In this document: one piece after another, positions 28,354-38,061 of the stretch
Layout of the letters: the number at the start of each line of letters is the position of its first letter
How positions within the stretch are numbered: the first letter of the stretch is position 1
Assembly (NCBI RefSeq): GCF_002836775.1
Contig: NZ_PJAQ01000066.1
Coordinates: 653,466 to 717,465 of the forward strand
Reading direction: 5' to 3'
DNA: 64,000 bases
Origin: Colwellia sp. 12G3
Lineage (GTDB): Bacteria > Pseudomonadota > Gammaproteobacteria > Enterobacterales > Alteromonadaceae
Made by a program: the position numbers and the translations under genes
Notes under the pieces: model-generated
Databases searched by the model: none
The model's input: only the letters and a program-made list of their open reading frames with translations
Told to the model about the DNA's origin: nothing

Positions 28354-29031
28354 TCACTTATATTCAGTAGAATATCTCATACATTGAGTCAGTAAAGAAC
28401 AAAACTCATTAAGCTCTCGATCAATCGCTGTTTCAGGAAGGAATAAGTGATAACCCAATGCTTTATGTAACACAGTACAGTGATGAAGAAATGCGGCTAA
28501 TGGCCCTTTCAATATTTCACCGGAAGGTAAAACAAAAGGCTCAAAATTCAGCGTACTTTGCTCAAGAGTGAGTAAATTCATCTTAATAGCAAAAGCTAAT
28601 AAAGGTTTTTGTTCATGAATGAGCCGATTAGCCAAACGCGGAGAAATCTGATCAGCAAGTGACGACAGGTCTATCAGTCGTATACCTATGTATGGCAACT
28701 GTATTCTCGTTAAGCCAAAGGTTTCATTCATTAATGATATCCGCTGTATTTGCGGCCAATCAAGTTTCCAGTGGCCGTATCTATGCTGATATTTGATGCC
28801 CTTTGGGCTAAGGCATAAACTATAAAGAGGTTCAAGATACTTGGCTAAACCTGTTATAAATATCACTAATGCAGACAGGTAGATAAAGATGATCACCAGG
28901 TGAAATTGTCGCCAATAACCTTGGCTAAATAAAATGGTTGATAAAGTAATGATGAGCGCAACGAGCATTAAAAAAAACGCATGGTGATTACTCTGCGCTT
29001 TAATATTGATAACAGGTAATTCTCTTGTCAT
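28354..29031 (-). CDS. DUF2982 family membrane protein
   Basis: This 225-residue protein has two hydrophobic segments near the N-terminus (about 17-36 and 42-64), then a soluble domain with LDWPQIQRISL, LPYIGIRL and ISPRLANRLIHEQ, which I associate with DUF2982, a gammaproteobacterial family without known function. It lies 34 bases downstream of a DUF4124 gene on the same strand, so the two may form one transcript. Membrane placement is clear; the family name is from memory of motifs. Confidence 0.65.
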   Translation of the reverse strand: MTRELPVINIKAQSNHHAFFLMLVALIITLSTILFSQGYWRQFHLVIIFIYLSALVIFITGLAKYLEPLYSLCLSPKGIKYQHRYGHWKLDWPQIQRISLMNETFGLTRIQLPYIGIRLIDLSSLADQISPRLANRLIHEQKPLLAFAIKMNLLTLEQSTLNFEPFVLPSGEILKGPLAAFLHHCTVLHKALGYHLFLPETAIDRELNEFCSLLTQCMRYSTEYK

Positions 29032-29065
29032 TATTACCTCTTTAGCTAATTATCAAACTAATACC

Positions 29066-29509
29066 TTAGCGACAGGTCTTTTTATAAGCCTTAGTATATT
29101 TTTTCTTTTCTGCTTTAAGTTGATCTTCACTTTGGAATGAACGTTCGCCCTTGGGTGATATGACATAAATACGGCCACCGTGTTCAATTTTTGCGAGTTG
29201 ACGTTTTATGTTATCGCAATAACCTTTATTTTTACGAGCTTCTTTAGCCTCTTTTTGAGTTTGTTCAGCCTTATCTTGCTTAGCTTTATTGTAGTCTTGC
29301 TGCCATTGATTATCTTGGGTGACTGTATTGGCAATATTATTATTTTCTTTCAGTTTTACCGTGGTTACTTTTTCATCATGAACTGGTTTGTCGCTATAGT
29401 GGACCTTGCCGTTTTCATCGGTCCAAGTATAAATTTCAGCGCTAGAGTTAAATGATAATGTAATGCTGGTAACTAGTAAAATAGTGCCGAGTAGTTTTAA
29501 ATTTTTCAT
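29066..29509 (-). CDS. Exported DUF4124 protein
   Basis: This 147-residue protein has a signal peptide (cleavage near NSSA-EI) followed by the short DUF4124 domain IYTWTDENGKVHYSDKPV (about 26-43). After it come a Lys/Gln-rich, helix-prone stretch (about 75-105) and a basic C-terminus with two cysteines. DUF4124 is a small envelope domain of unknown role. It is divergent from an M23 peptidase that carries the same N-terminal domain, suggesting a shared envelope function. Confidence 0.75.
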   Translation of the reverse strand: MKNLKLLGTILLVTSITLSFNSSAEIYTWTDENGKVHYSDKPVHDEKVTTVKLKENNNIANTVTQDNQWQQDYNKAKQDKAEQTQKEAKEARKNKGYCDNIKRQLAKIEHGGRIYVISPKGERSFQSEDQLKAEKKKYTKAYKKTCR

Positions 29510-29689
29510 AAAGTCCCTTTTGTAGATTAATACTTTCTATCTAATACTCATAAAGATAAAATTTTTCTGTGTACTTATTTGTCGTTAACAGAGTCTGATA
29601 TTGAAATAATAACATAGCTTTATTAGCATGTGACAGCCTGCTATGATTAATTTTTAGCGCTTCAAAAAGTAAGACAAGGAAGATTTATA

Positions 29690-30583
29690 ATGAAGGGGTT
29701 ATGGCTATTATTACTGCTAGCTGGGTGTATTACTGTTTGCCAAGCAGGGCAAATGTATAAATATAAAGATGCCAATGGTAACTGGGCTTTTAGTGATAAA
29801 CCGCCAGAAAAAGAGCAAGACTTTTCAACGTTACAATATACTCGTCCGAAACAACCAACGTCTAAAATTAAATTTTATAATGTAAAGGGTGAGGAAGGTT
29901 ATATCCTCTATGCTCAAAGTGCTTTTTACACACCTATTGAAGTTGGCTTTACTTCTCCATTTAGCCAAGAGCGTATTAGTAAGGTCATCCCGGCAAGAGG
30001 TCGCATTGCTTTACTTGAAAGCAAGACAAAAGCACCTAAAATAAGTTATGACTGGGCATTGGGCGATCCCACAAGCGTTGCTGATGGTTACCAATATCAT
30101 GCCCCTTTCGGTTCACCTAAAGGCCATAAAATTACTCAAGGTTTTAATGGTAAGTTTTCTCATACTAGTGAATACAGTAAGTATGCTGTTGATATCGCCA
30201 TGGATGTAGGGACCTACTTAACTGCTGTGCGAGCAGGTACAGTTATTTGGGTTAAGGATGATTACCATATGAGTGGCACGACTCGTTACTTTCTTGATAA
30301 AGCGAATGTCATTCAAGTGTTGCACGATGATGGTACTTTTGCGTCATACGCACACATATTAATGGATACCGCATTAGTAAAAGAGGGCGATAAAGTGGCG
30401 CGTGGTGATCGATTAGCTCGCTCAGGCTCATCAGGGTTTTCTACGGGACCTCATCTGCACTTTTCAATAGTTAAAAATTCAGGCCTTAAAAACATCTCGA
30501 TTCCTTTTAAATTTGTAGATAATAAGGGCTCGGTATTTACCCCAAAACGAGCAATGATTATGGTGGGTTCCAGTAAACCTTGA
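29690..30583 (+). CDS. Exported M23 peptidase with N-terminal DUF4124 domain
   Basis: This 297-residue protein has a signal peptide, then MYKYKDANGNWAFSDKPP (DUF4124) and a C-terminal LytM/M23 domain. Zn-binding motifs are seen in the KYAVDIAMDVGT segment and in GPHLHFS (HxH near residue 256). M23 enzymes cut peptidoglycan cross-bridges in the periplasm or act as amidase activators. With the HxH kept and the first His region unusual (FSHTSEYSKYAVDIAMD), activity is likely but not certain. It is preceded by AAGGAAG and is monocistronic. Confidence 0.85.
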   Translation: MKGLWLLLLLAGCITVCQAGQMYKYKDANGNWAFSDKPPEKEQDFSTLQYTRPKQPTSKIKFYNVKGEEGYILYAQSAFYTPIEVGFTSPFSQERISKVIPARGRIALLESKTKAPKISYDWALGDPTSVADGYQYHAPFGSPKGHKITQGFNGKFSHTSEYSKYAVDIAMDVGTYLTAVRAGTVIWVKDDYHMSGTTRYFLDKANVIQVLHDDGTFASYAHILMDTALVKEGDKVARGDRLARSGSSGFSTGPHLHFSIVKNSGLKNISIPFKFVDNKGSVFTPKRAMIMVGSSKP

Positions 30584-30659
30584 TTTTAAAAAATATTGAT
30601 TTTAAAAAAGATTGATTTATGAATAGGCTGCATGGTTTACAGGTATAGTTGAACAATGT

Positions 30660-31808
30660 TTAATCAAGGGTCTTCTTAAAGCGTAATGCAGCAACAAGTA
30701 AACCAAAACAAGTAAAACCAATCAACCAAAGCATATCAAAGCTCATCTCAAGGATAGCCACATCACGTAGTACTACGCCCCTGACTAATCGAATGAAGTG
30801 AGTAGCAGGCAACGCCTCGGCAATATATTGTGCTGGGAGTGGCATACCTTCATACGGAAACATAAAGCCAGATAATAATATCGACGGCAGTAAAATAAAG
30901 ACAGTCATTTGCATTGATTGTAATTGGCTTTTGGCTATTGTTGATATGACTAAACCAAGCACTAAGCTGGCGCAAATAAAAAGCAAGGTTGCGACAGCAA
31001 GTTGTGCTAAACCACCATTAAATGGCACGTCAAAGAGCCAATAACCCAGCCCTAAAATAATACTGACTTGAATAATACCAATAAAAATATAAGGAAATAT
31101 CTTACCAATCATCAATTCAAGTGACGCCAGCGGCGTGGTAATAAGCATCTCCATATTGCCGCGCTCTTGCTCTCTTACTATGGCGGCAGAGGTGAACATT
31201 ATCATGGTCATGGTAAGTATTACGGCTACAAGGCCCGGTACTATATTGACGACACTACGTTGTTCTGGATTATAAAGTAAAGTGACCTCAAACGTAGGAG
31301 TATTGCGGTTGGCCGGTTTATCTAATAGCTCAGCTAACGGCATATTACGCAAACCTTTAATTGCCCCAGCTATGACGGTATCTGAGCCATCCACCAACCA
31401 TTGCGCTACAGGTCGACTCGTCTCTTGCTTACTCGATGGCGGTAAACCAAAACCGACGCTGGGGTGGCGAACCAAACGTTGGCTCACGTCTGCTGGAATA
31501 ATCAATACCGCGCGCACCTCACTACTATCTATGGCTGCTTGTGCTGCTTTCACTGAGTGATAACTGTGGGTGAAGGTGATAATGCCCGTAGCAGAAACCG
31601 TTTGTTGTAATACTCGGCTCAGTGATGTTTGACTATGATCGACTACACCCACTGGAATATTTCTAACATTGGTATTAATCGCAAAGGCGAATAATAGTAG
31701 TTGTACTAGGGGTATCATGATGACCATGCCAAAGGTCATTTTATCGCGGCTAAGCTGCAACAACTCCTTTATTACAATAGCTTGAATTCTTAACAAAGAT
31801 GTTTTCAT
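30660..31808 (-). CDS. ABC-2 type exporter permease
   Basis: From the ATG at 31808 this 382-residue protein has an N-terminal membrane segment, a large extracytoplasmic loop (about 45-175) and five more membrane segments in the C-terminal half, the YbhS/YhhJ layout. NIVPGLVAVILTMTMI and REQERGNMEMLITTPL are typical ABC-2 stretches. It is the third gene of an adaptor-ATPase-permease operon. E. coli YbhGFSR has two permeases; here only one is present, so it may form a homodimer. The start codon follows the ATPase stop by two bases, and GGGAG lies nine bases before it. Confidence 0.9.
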   Translation of the reverse strand: MKTSLLRIQAIVIKELLQLSRDKMTFGMVIMIPLVQLLLFAFAINTNVRNIPVGVVDHSQTSLSRVLQQTVSATGIITFTHSYHSVKAAQAAIDSSEVRAVLIIPADVSQRLVRHPSVGFGLPPSSKQETSRPVAQWLVDGSDTVIAGAIKGLRNMPLAELLDKPANRNTPTFEVTLLYNPEQRSVVNIVPGLVAVILTMTMIMFTSAAIVREQERGNMEMLITTPLASLELMIGKIFPYIFIGIIQVSIILGLGYWLFDVPFNGGLAQLAVATLLFICASLVLGLVISTIAKSQLQSMQMTVFILLPSILLSGFMFPYEGMPLPAQYIAEALPATHFIRLVRGVVLRDVAILEMSFDMLWLIGFTCFGLLVAALRFKKTLD

Positions 31809-31810
31809 TA

Positions 31811-32764
31811 TTATACAACTCCCTGACCGGTACAACTGACGAAGACATCTTCTAAGCTTGGTCTAACAATAGCCAATTTATCGGTAAGTTTTAGGCAGGG
31901 CTGCTGTTGTAATAGCGCTATGGGTTGGCTTTCATTTTTGCTAACTAAAACACGTAAGTGCGTGCCTAACTGAGCCGCTGAAATTACTTGCGGCAGTTTG
32001 ATTAGGTTGTCTTTAATGTGACGTAAATTGTTCGCAGCAACTTCAACAACTTGTGCTGCCATATTATTCATTAAGGCCTGCGGTGAGTCATCGGCTCTTT
32101 TAATACCATTTTCTAAAATGGCGAGTTTATGACAACGCTCTGCTTCATCCATATAATGGGTTGACACTAAAATGGTGGTGCCTTGATCGCAAAGATCAAA
32201 TAATTGTTCCCAAAACTCTCTACGGTTTTGTGGATCTACTGCAGAGGTGGGTTCATCTAAAAAGAGTAATTTAGGTCTGTGTATCACGGCGGCGGCAAGT
32301 GCTAAACGCTGTTTTTGACCACCACTCATGCTGCCAGCCAGTTGTTTACTTTGCTGGGTTAGTTGATGAGTGCTTAATAATTCACTCAAGCGTGCTTTTT
32401 GTTCGTTAGCCGTTAAACCGTAAATTCTACTGATAAACTGCAAGTTTTCTTTAACAGTAAGATCATCATAAAGTGAGAATTTTTGTGTCATGTAGCCAAT
32501 TTTTAAACGCAGTTTATTGGCCTCTTGAGGTAAATGACAACCCAAAACATTGACTTGACCACTGGTTGGTTTTAACAACCCCGTGAGTAATCGAATCGCC
32601 GTCGTTTTACCTGAGCCATTAGGACCTAAAAAACCATAGATAGTTTGCTTTTCAACTTGTAAATCTAATGCAGATACCGCCGTTAATGCCCCAAAATCTT
32701 TACTAAGTTTTTCTGCATTAATGGCAAATTTATCATTGTTGCTATTACTATCGCTGGTACTCAT
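31811..32764 (-). CDS. ABC exporter ATPase
   Basis: This 317-residue ATP-binding subunit has Walker A GPNGSGKTT (47-55), Q-loop YMTQKF, signature SGSMSGGQKQ region (about 143), Walker B LLFLDEPTSA and the H-loop VSTHYMDEAE. The C-terminal 80 residues are the extra domain of drug- and YbhF-type ATPases. Only one ATPase domain is present, while E. coli YbhF has two. The start overlaps the adaptor's stop by four bases, and it supplies energy to the permease encoded next. Confidence 0.93.
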   Translation of the reverse strand: MSTSDSNSNNDKFAINAEKLSKDFGALTAVSALDLQVEKQTIYGFLGPNGSGKTTAIRLLTGLLKPTSGQVNVLGCHLPQEANKLRLKIGYMTQKFSLYDDLTVKENLQFISRIYGLTANEQKARLSELLSTHQLTQQSKQLAGSMSGGQKQRLALAAAVIHRPKLLFLDEPTSAVDPQNRREFWEQLFDLCDQGTTILVSTHYMDEAERCHKLAILENGIKRADDSPQALMNNMAAQVVEVAANNLRHIKDNLIKLPQVISAAQLGTHLRVLVSKNESQPIALLQQQPCLKLTDKLAIVRPSLEDVFVSCTGQGVV

Positions 32765-33729
32765 GGCATTTGCACTTGTGCAGGAACGCCCATAGGAAGT
32801 TCTGCTGCGCTATCGGGTAATTGTATTTCAGCCAAATACATGAGATTAGCGCGCTCTGCTTGGTTCAGAGCGAAATAAGGGGTAAAAGCGGGCTCGGAAG
32901 ATATCCAACGTACAGTCCCTATAATGGGATCAGCTAAGCCATCAACTTGCACCATTAATTTATCCGCTACTTTTATATTAACTCGATAGGGTTCAGGCAC
33001 ATATACGCGAGCAAAGGGGGCTTTTCCGGCTAAAACAATAGCGACAGGACTACCTAGTGTGACGCGTTCACCTAAATTCCACGGTAAGTTATCTAATAAG
33101 CCATCACGCTTAGCGGTAATGGTTAAGTCTTTAAGTTTTTTATTTTCACTATCAACGACTGCAATGGTGGTTGCTAAAATAGCTTCGGCAATTTGTAGAT
33201 CTTCAATACGGGCGCCATTAATAAGTTGTAATAGCTTTTCTTGGGCGCTTTGTAATTTTGCGGTGTTTTCATCACGTGAAGCAAGGGCATTATCAAGCGT
33301 TGCTTGGCTTGCTAGCTCTTTTTTAATCAGTATTTTTGCGCGTTTATAATTAGCTTCACTTTTTACGAGGGCTGCTTTTGCGCCAGCAACTTGCGCAGAG
33401 GCAGCAGCCACTTCTTCTTCACGGGCACCATTATGCACTTTCTCTAAATTAGCTTTTGCCTGCTGCATTTGAGCTTGGGCTTTTGCGACGAGCGCTTTTT
33501 GAATGGTGTCATCAAGCTTTACCAGTACAGTGCCCTTACTTACTTGGCTACCCGCACTCACAGGTAAAGCGGTGATAACTTCATTGACTGTTGCTGTGTG
33601 AGCTATGCGTTCTCGCTCTAATGTTCCTAAGGCAAGGCCGGGCTTATTGTTATTACAAGCGCTAAGTGAAATTAGCGAAAGAAACAGTATCAATAGATTA
33701 GCGTAAGTAACGATAAACTTGGCAGGCAT
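32761..33729 (-). CDS. HlyD-type adaptor lipoprotein of the ABC exporter
   Basis: This 322-residue membrane-fusion protein has a signal peptide ending LISLSACNN, a lipobox with the lipidated Cys at residue 25. It then has two lipoyl halves (ITALPVSAGSQVSKG and LTITAKRDGLLDNLPWNLGE), flanking a long coiled coil (about 80-170) with several AQAQ-type heptads. It resembles YbhG/YhiI. It opens the three-gene exporter operon and would bridge the permease to an outer-membrane channel that is not encoded here. Confidence 0.88.
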   Translation of the reverse strand: MPAKFIVTYANLLILFLSLISLSACNNNKPGLALGTLERERIAHTATVNEVITALPVSAGSQVSKGTVLVKLDDTIQKALVAKAQAQMQQAKANLEKVHNGAREEEVAAASAQVAGAKAALVKSEANYKRAKILIKKELASQATLDNALASRDENTAKLQSAQEKLLQLINGARIEDLQIAEAILATTIAVVDSENKKLKDLTITAKRDGLLDNLPWNLGERVTLGSPVAIVLAGKAPFARVYVPEPYRVNIKVADKLMVQVDGLADPIIGTVRWISSEPAFTPYFALNQAERANLMYLAEIQLPDSAAELPMGVPAQVQMP

Positions 33730-33884
33730 GATTATTTATCTCATTGAAATATAGATTAGTTTTTAGTGTAATCTCAATGAGTTAAAAGTCAATCCATTAT
33801 CAGATAGTGAACTAGGGGCAGTTGAGTTTTTGATATTACTTTATAGTTGTTCGTTCGATATGCAGGTAAGCTGGAGTATGTTTT

Positions 33885-34820
33885 TTATACAACCAAGAGT
33901 AACCACAGCGGGATTGTGATCATGCTTAACAATGTTGTCACCACAACCGTTCCTGCGACGGTTTGTTGTTCTTGCTGATGTGATTTGGCAATTAAATATG
34001 CATTCACTCCTGTTGGACAAGCACTCAATATAACGAGTACAGTCACGCTCAGTGATGATAGCTGTAACCATACTTGGCTTGTTAGTAACACTAAAGCCGG
34101 CAATAAAACTAATTTGGTTAAGCTGGCTATACCAATGGCAAAAAGCTTATCGCGTACATGATAATAAGAAAGTGAAGCACCTAAGATGAATAAAGCTAAG
34201 GTGATCGCCGGTTTACCCATTAACATTAAACCATCAGCTAATATCGAAGGCAGTTCAATCCCGAGTAAGTTAACGATTAAACCGGTAGAAATACTGACAA
34301 CCAGTGGGTTTTTAAGGTTCTGCTTGATAATTTCTTTACCGTTAAAAGAATTTCTGCCATTACGACTAAAGCTTGATATGGCACTTGTTAAGGTAAATAA
34401 CAGAGCACTATGAAAAGTAATAATTAAGAATATTATGCCGAGGACTTGCTCACCAAATAAGGTTAATAAAATGGGCAAGCCAATAATTACCGTATTGGAA
34501 TAACTTGCACCTAAAGAAAAAACTGCTGAGCCAGCCGTTGATGGAGGTTTTCTTCTCTCGATGAGAAAGTAATGGCTCAACCATGCGATGCAATAACAGC
34601 ACAATACCGGTAAGTAAAACGCCGCAAATAATGCAGGACTAATTTGTTCACTGAATTTAGCCTGAGCCATTTGATAAAATAAAAAAGCAGGAATACTAAG
34701 ATAAAAAGTAAATTTACTTAAAGCATCGACTTGAGCGCGATTAAGCCATTGGCTTTTTGCACAAACAAAACCTAATAATGCCACTAGGATAAGTGGCATT
34801 ATGATAGAAATTATACTCAT
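33885..34820 (-). CDS. AEC family (auxin efflux carrier-like) transporter
   Basis: This 311-residue inner-membrane protein has ten predicted membrane segments in two inverted halves. The conserved motifs are near SLGASYSNTVIIGLPIL in the first half and LSACPTGVNAYLIA in the second. The AEC family in bacteria exports or imports small organic acids such as malate and malonate. It lies 26 bases downstream of ruvX on the same strand and might be transcribed with it, but its role is unrelated. Confidence 0.87.
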   Translation of the reverse strand: MSIISIIMPLILVALLGFVCAKSQWLNRAQVDALSKFTFYLSIPAFLFYQMAQAKFSEQISPALFAAFYLPVLCCYCIAWLSHYFLIERRKPPSTAGSAVFSLGASYSNTVIIGLPILLTLFGEQVLGIIFLIITFHSALLFTLTSAISSFSRNGRNSFNGKEIIKQNLKNPLVVSISTGLIVNLLGIELPSILADGLMLMGKPAITLALFILGASLSYYHVRDKLFAIGIASLTKLVLLPALVLLTSQVWLQLSSLSVTVLVILSACPTGVNAYLIAKSHQQEQQTVAGTVVVTTLLSMITIPLWLLLVV

Positions 34821-34846
34821 TGTATCTCAGAATGCAGTTGGAGTTA

Positions 34847-35293
34847 TTAGTCGTACTGTTGCTCAAAAAAGCTTTCAATAATCAACCTTGCCGATTCAGC
34901 ATCTATATTATCTTTTTTTAAGTTCTTATAACCACCGCGAGCAAATAACTGTTCTTTGGCATCAGCTGTGGTGAGTCGCTCATCTTGAAATTCTACCGGT
35001 ATACCAAAACGACCATTAATTCGGTTGCCGAATTTCTTGGCATCCAGAGTAAGTTGTTGCTCACTACCGTCCATATTGAGTGGTAAACCAACGACAATAA
35101 AATCAGGTTGCCATTCTGTTAGGTATTTAGCTAAGTTGTCCCAATGTGGGATACCATCGGTCGCTTTTACCGAGCCAAGTGGTGTCGCACTGCCGGTCAT
35201 TTCTTGACCTACAGCAACGCCAATATATTTTTTACCAAAATCAAAACCTATAACGGTACGTTGGCCAATAGGCGATTTAGTTTTAGTAGACAT
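34847..35293 (-). CDS. ruvX: RuvX (YqgF), 16S rRNA-processing nuclease / Holliday-junction resolvase fold
   Basis: This 148-residue RNase H-fold protein has the metal-binding Asp in [36 protein letters not shown] and a C-terminal [13 protein letters not shown]. In E. coli it is essential and trims the 5' end of pre-16S rRNA. The order rsmE-gshB-yqgE-ruvX on one strand is conserved in gammaproteobacteria and supports the assignment. Confidence 0.95.
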   Translation of the reverse strand: MSTKTKSPIGQRTVIGFDFGKKYIGVAVGQEMTGSATPLGSVKATDGIPHWDNLAKYLTEWQPDFIVVGLPLNMDGSEQQLTLDAKKFGNRINGRFGIPVEFQDERLTTADAKEQLFARGGYKNLKKDNIDAESARLIIESFFEQQYD

Positions 35294-35391
35294 CTTTTTC
35301 CTTGGAATGTAGTCAGTATCTTATTTAGCTATGTTGTTTGGTGCAAAGTTAGGTGTGGCTGTTTTGTTTACTCTTGTTAAAATAGCTGCAA

Positions 35392-36111
35392 TTAGGCATG
35401 CCCAATATCTGAAGATAAATGGGCGAGATCAATACCTAGCTTCTCTGTCGCTTTTTTCCAGCGCAGCTCTATCGGGGTATTAAACAGAATATCACTGTCA
35501 GCAGGTGTGGTAAGCCATGAATTTTCTTGCAGTTCTTTCTCAAGCTGACCAGGCCCCCAGCCAGCATAACCTAAGGTAACCATAAACTGTTCAGGTGCTT
35601 TTTCAGTACCTAACGCCATGAGGATATCTTTTGAGGTAGTGATCATTAATTCTTTATTCAGAACTAACGAACTACTCCAGCCTTTCTGTGAACTATGCAA
35701 CACAAAGCCTCGCTGTTGGGCAATAGGTCCTCCTGTGAGTACTAATTGCTCTAAGCTATTAGTAATATCAGTGAGTGAATTATCAGTTAAGCCAATAGTT
35801 TTAGCGAGCTTACTGCTTGAACTATCATGTCCCTTAACTGATTTGTCATCTTCTTCTGGGTCTATTTGTTTAAGCAAGTCTGATAAGGTGATATTAACGG
35901 GCAAATTGATGATCAAACCCATAGCGCCTTCTTCATTGTGTTCACAAATATAAGTGACCGTTTTATTGAAATAGGGATCACCAAGAGAGGGCATGGCAAT
36001 CAAAAACTGGTTCTCTAAACTATCCATAGATTGTGAATCACCAATTTTCAGCTCGTTTGTTAGCATTGTTTTGGATTTTGTTTTTAGTTCTAATTTTTGT
36101 AATTTTGCCAT
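35392..36111 (-). CDS. yqgE: YqgE/AlgH family protein (UPF0301)
   Basis: The conserved core begins MDSLENQFLIAMPSLGDPYF and continues CEHNEEGAMGLIINLP and LTGGPIAQQRGFVLH. The domain is that of AlgH/YqgE, whose function is unsettled. The core start (36027) would give about 211 residues after a short insertion, close to the usual 187; the ATG at 36111, 14 bases past gshB and after TTGGAA, adds 28 residues rich in Lys. I chose 36111 for its ribosome site, but the shorter form is possible. An acidic Ser/Asp-rich insertion (about residues 85-125) lengthens this protein. Confidence 0.88.
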   Translation of the reverse strand: MAKLQKLELKTKSKTMLTNELKIGDSQSMDSLENQFLIAMPSLGDPYFNKTVTYICEHNEEGAMGLIINLPVNITLSDLLKQIDPEEDDKSVKGHDSSSSKLAKTIGLTDNSLTDITNSLEQLVLTGGPIAQQRGFVLHSSQKGWSSSLVLNKELMITTSKDILMALGTEKAPEQFMVTLGYAGWGPGQLEKELQENSWLTTPADSDILFNTPIELRWKKATEKLGIDLAHLSSDIGHA

Positions 36112-36124
36112 GCAATTCCAACTC

Positions 36125-37087
36125 TTATTTTTTGATGTTATCTTCAATAGCATCCATCAATTTGCCGCTAATGTTTATTGGATAAGCTGCTTCAATCTCA
36201 CGAATACATGTCGGACTCGTCACATTGATTTCAGTTACTTTATCGCCAATAACATCAAGACCTACAAAGTATAGACCACGCTTTTTCAATTCAGGAGCAA
36301 TAGCATCAGCAATCGCTTTGTCACTGACACTTAGCGGGCGGGCAACACCACGTCCACCAGCAGCCAAGTTACCGCGAGTTTCACCCATGGCAGGTATACG
36401 CGCTAAACAATAAGGCATCGGCTCGCCATTAACAATGAGGATACGCTTATCACCATCAGCAATCTCAGGCATAAACTCTTGTACCATGGCATATTGCTCG
36501 CCATGGTTAGTTAAGGTTTCTATAATTACACCAACATTTACGTCATCAGCTTTTATGCGGAAGATTGAAGCGCCACCCATGCCATCAAGGGGCTTAATAA
36601 TAACGTCTTGCTGCTTTTTATGAAATTCACGGATTTTATCACTGCTACGAGTAACCAAAGTTTTAGGCGTAAATTCGCTAAACCATGCAGTAAACAGTTT
36701 TTCATTACAATCACGTAAACTTGACGGCTTATTCACAATGAGTGTGCCTGCTTCTTCAGCACGTTCTAACATGTACGTCGCGTAAATAAACTCGGTGTCA
36801 AAAGGCGGATCTTTACGCATCAAGACAGCATCTAATTCACTGACGGCTATATCTTGCGGATCAGATAACTCATACCAATGCTCACTATCATCAAAGACTT
36901 TGACCTTGTGCGTTGTGGCATGGCACTCGCCTTGCTCAAGATATAAGTCCTTCATTTCCATGTAGTAAAGTTCATAGCCACGTTTCTGGGCTTCAAGCAT
37001 CATTGCCATTGATGAATCTTTTACTACGTTAACTTGTGAAATTGGATCCATTACGATGCCGAGTTTTATTACTTTATTTGTAGTCAT
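36125..37087 (-). CDS. gshB: Glutathione synthetase
   Basis: Joins gamma-glutamylcysteine and glycine with ATP to give glutathione. The 320-residue protein has the ATP-grasp fold: MDPISQVNVVKDSSMAMM at the start, MRKDPPFDTEF, KPLDGMGGASIFR (ATP-binding lysine/glycine loop) and EINVTSPTCIREIE (metal ligands) near the end. Length equals that of E. coli GshB (316). It lies between rsmE and yqgE in the conserved order, 75 bases after rsmE. Confidence 0.97.
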   Translation of the reverse strand: MTTNKVIKLGIVMDPISQVNVVKDSSMAMMLEAQKRGYELYYMEMKDLYLEQGECHATTHKVKVFDDSEHWYELSDPQDIAVSELDAVLMRKDPPFDTEFIYATYMLERAEEAGTLIVNKPSSLRDCNEKLFTAWFSEFTPKTLVTRSSDKIREFHKKQQDVIIKPLDGMGGASIFRIKADDVNVGVIIETLTNHGEQYAMVQEFMPEIADGDKRILIVNGEPMPYCLARIPAMGETRGNLAAGGRGVARPLSVSDKAIADAIAPELKKRGLYFVGLDVIGDKVTEINVTSPTCIREIEAAYPINISGKLMDAIEDNIKK

Positions 37088-37162
37088 TTTTTATCCTGTT
37101 CAATGTGATGTTAATCAATGAGTAATTTTTTAACGCTGTAGTTGAGAAAAACAACAATAAAT

Positions 37163-37897
37163 TTAGTGCAAATCACCAAAGCGGCACTGCAATGCGGTAA
37201 TTGCCGTTAATGCGGCCGTTTCTGTACGTAAGACTCTAGGGCCAAGTAGTACATCATGAAAGCTATTTTCGTTGGCTTGACTTATTTCTTCATCGGTTAA
37301 ACCACCTTCAGGCCCTATTAGTAAGCGAACACGGGTGTTTTCCATTGGTAAACTCATGATGGAATGCTGTGCTTTTGGATGCAAATTAATTTTTAAGGCG
37401 CTTGTTTCCTGTTTTAACCAATCAGCTAAAAGCATAGGCTCTGCAACAACAGGCACGTTTGCACGGCCACTCTGCTCACAGGCACTAACGACTATTTTTT
37501 GCCATTGTTGCAGCTTTTTCTCAAGACGCTCTGCATTTAGTTTAACTCCGCAACGCTCTGTAAATAATGGCGTGATGGTATTAACGCCAAGTTCAACGGA
37601 TTTTTGTAAGGTAAAATCCATTCTATCGCCACGAGATATACCTTGGCCTAAATGAATGTTGAGTGGTGATTCACTGTTATTTTCTTCTTGAGATATTATT
37701 GTTACGTTAGCCGATTTTTTACTAACATTACACAGTGTTGCTGTATATTGAAACGGTTCATCCCCATTAAATAGTGTAATCGAATCCCCCTCTTTTAGGC
37801 GTAAAACGCGCACTACATGTCCAAACGCGTCCTCAGATAATGGCACGGTTTCGTTAATAGTAAATTGACTCGATTGAAAAATTCTTGGATTACGCAT
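37163..37897 (-). CDS. rsmE: 16S rRNA m3U1498 methyltransferase
   Basis: This 244-residue SPOUT methyltransferase methylates N3 of U1498 in 16S rRNA. It has the N-terminal PUA-like part (HVVRVLRLKEGDSITLFNG) and the knot signature LLIGPEGGLTDEEI followed by LGPRVLRTETAALTAI. It begins the rsmE-gshB-yqgE-ruvX series. Confidence 0.95.
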   Translation of the reverse strand: MRNPRIFQSSQFTINETVPLSEDAFGHVVRVLRLKEGDSITLFNGDEPFQYTATLCNVSKKSANVTIISQEENNSESPLNIHLGQGISRGDRMDFTLQKSVELGVNTITPLFTERCGVKLNAERLEKKLQQWQKIVVSACEQSGRANVPVVAEPMLLADWLKQETSALKINLHPKAQHSIMSLPMENTRVRLLIGPEGGLTDEEISQANENSFHDVLLGPRVLRTETAALTAITALQCRFGDLH

Positions 37898-38061
37898 AAA
37901 TAGGGCTTAAAGGTAAATCATCAGTATTTAATTAAAATAAGGGCGGCAAGTGCAAAAAACAATGAATAAATGTATAAAGTTGTACTCTTTTATCAGTTTC
38001 ATTTGACTCCCTATACGATTACTTGTAATTTCTTAGGCAATCTAAATAAAAAGGAATAAAA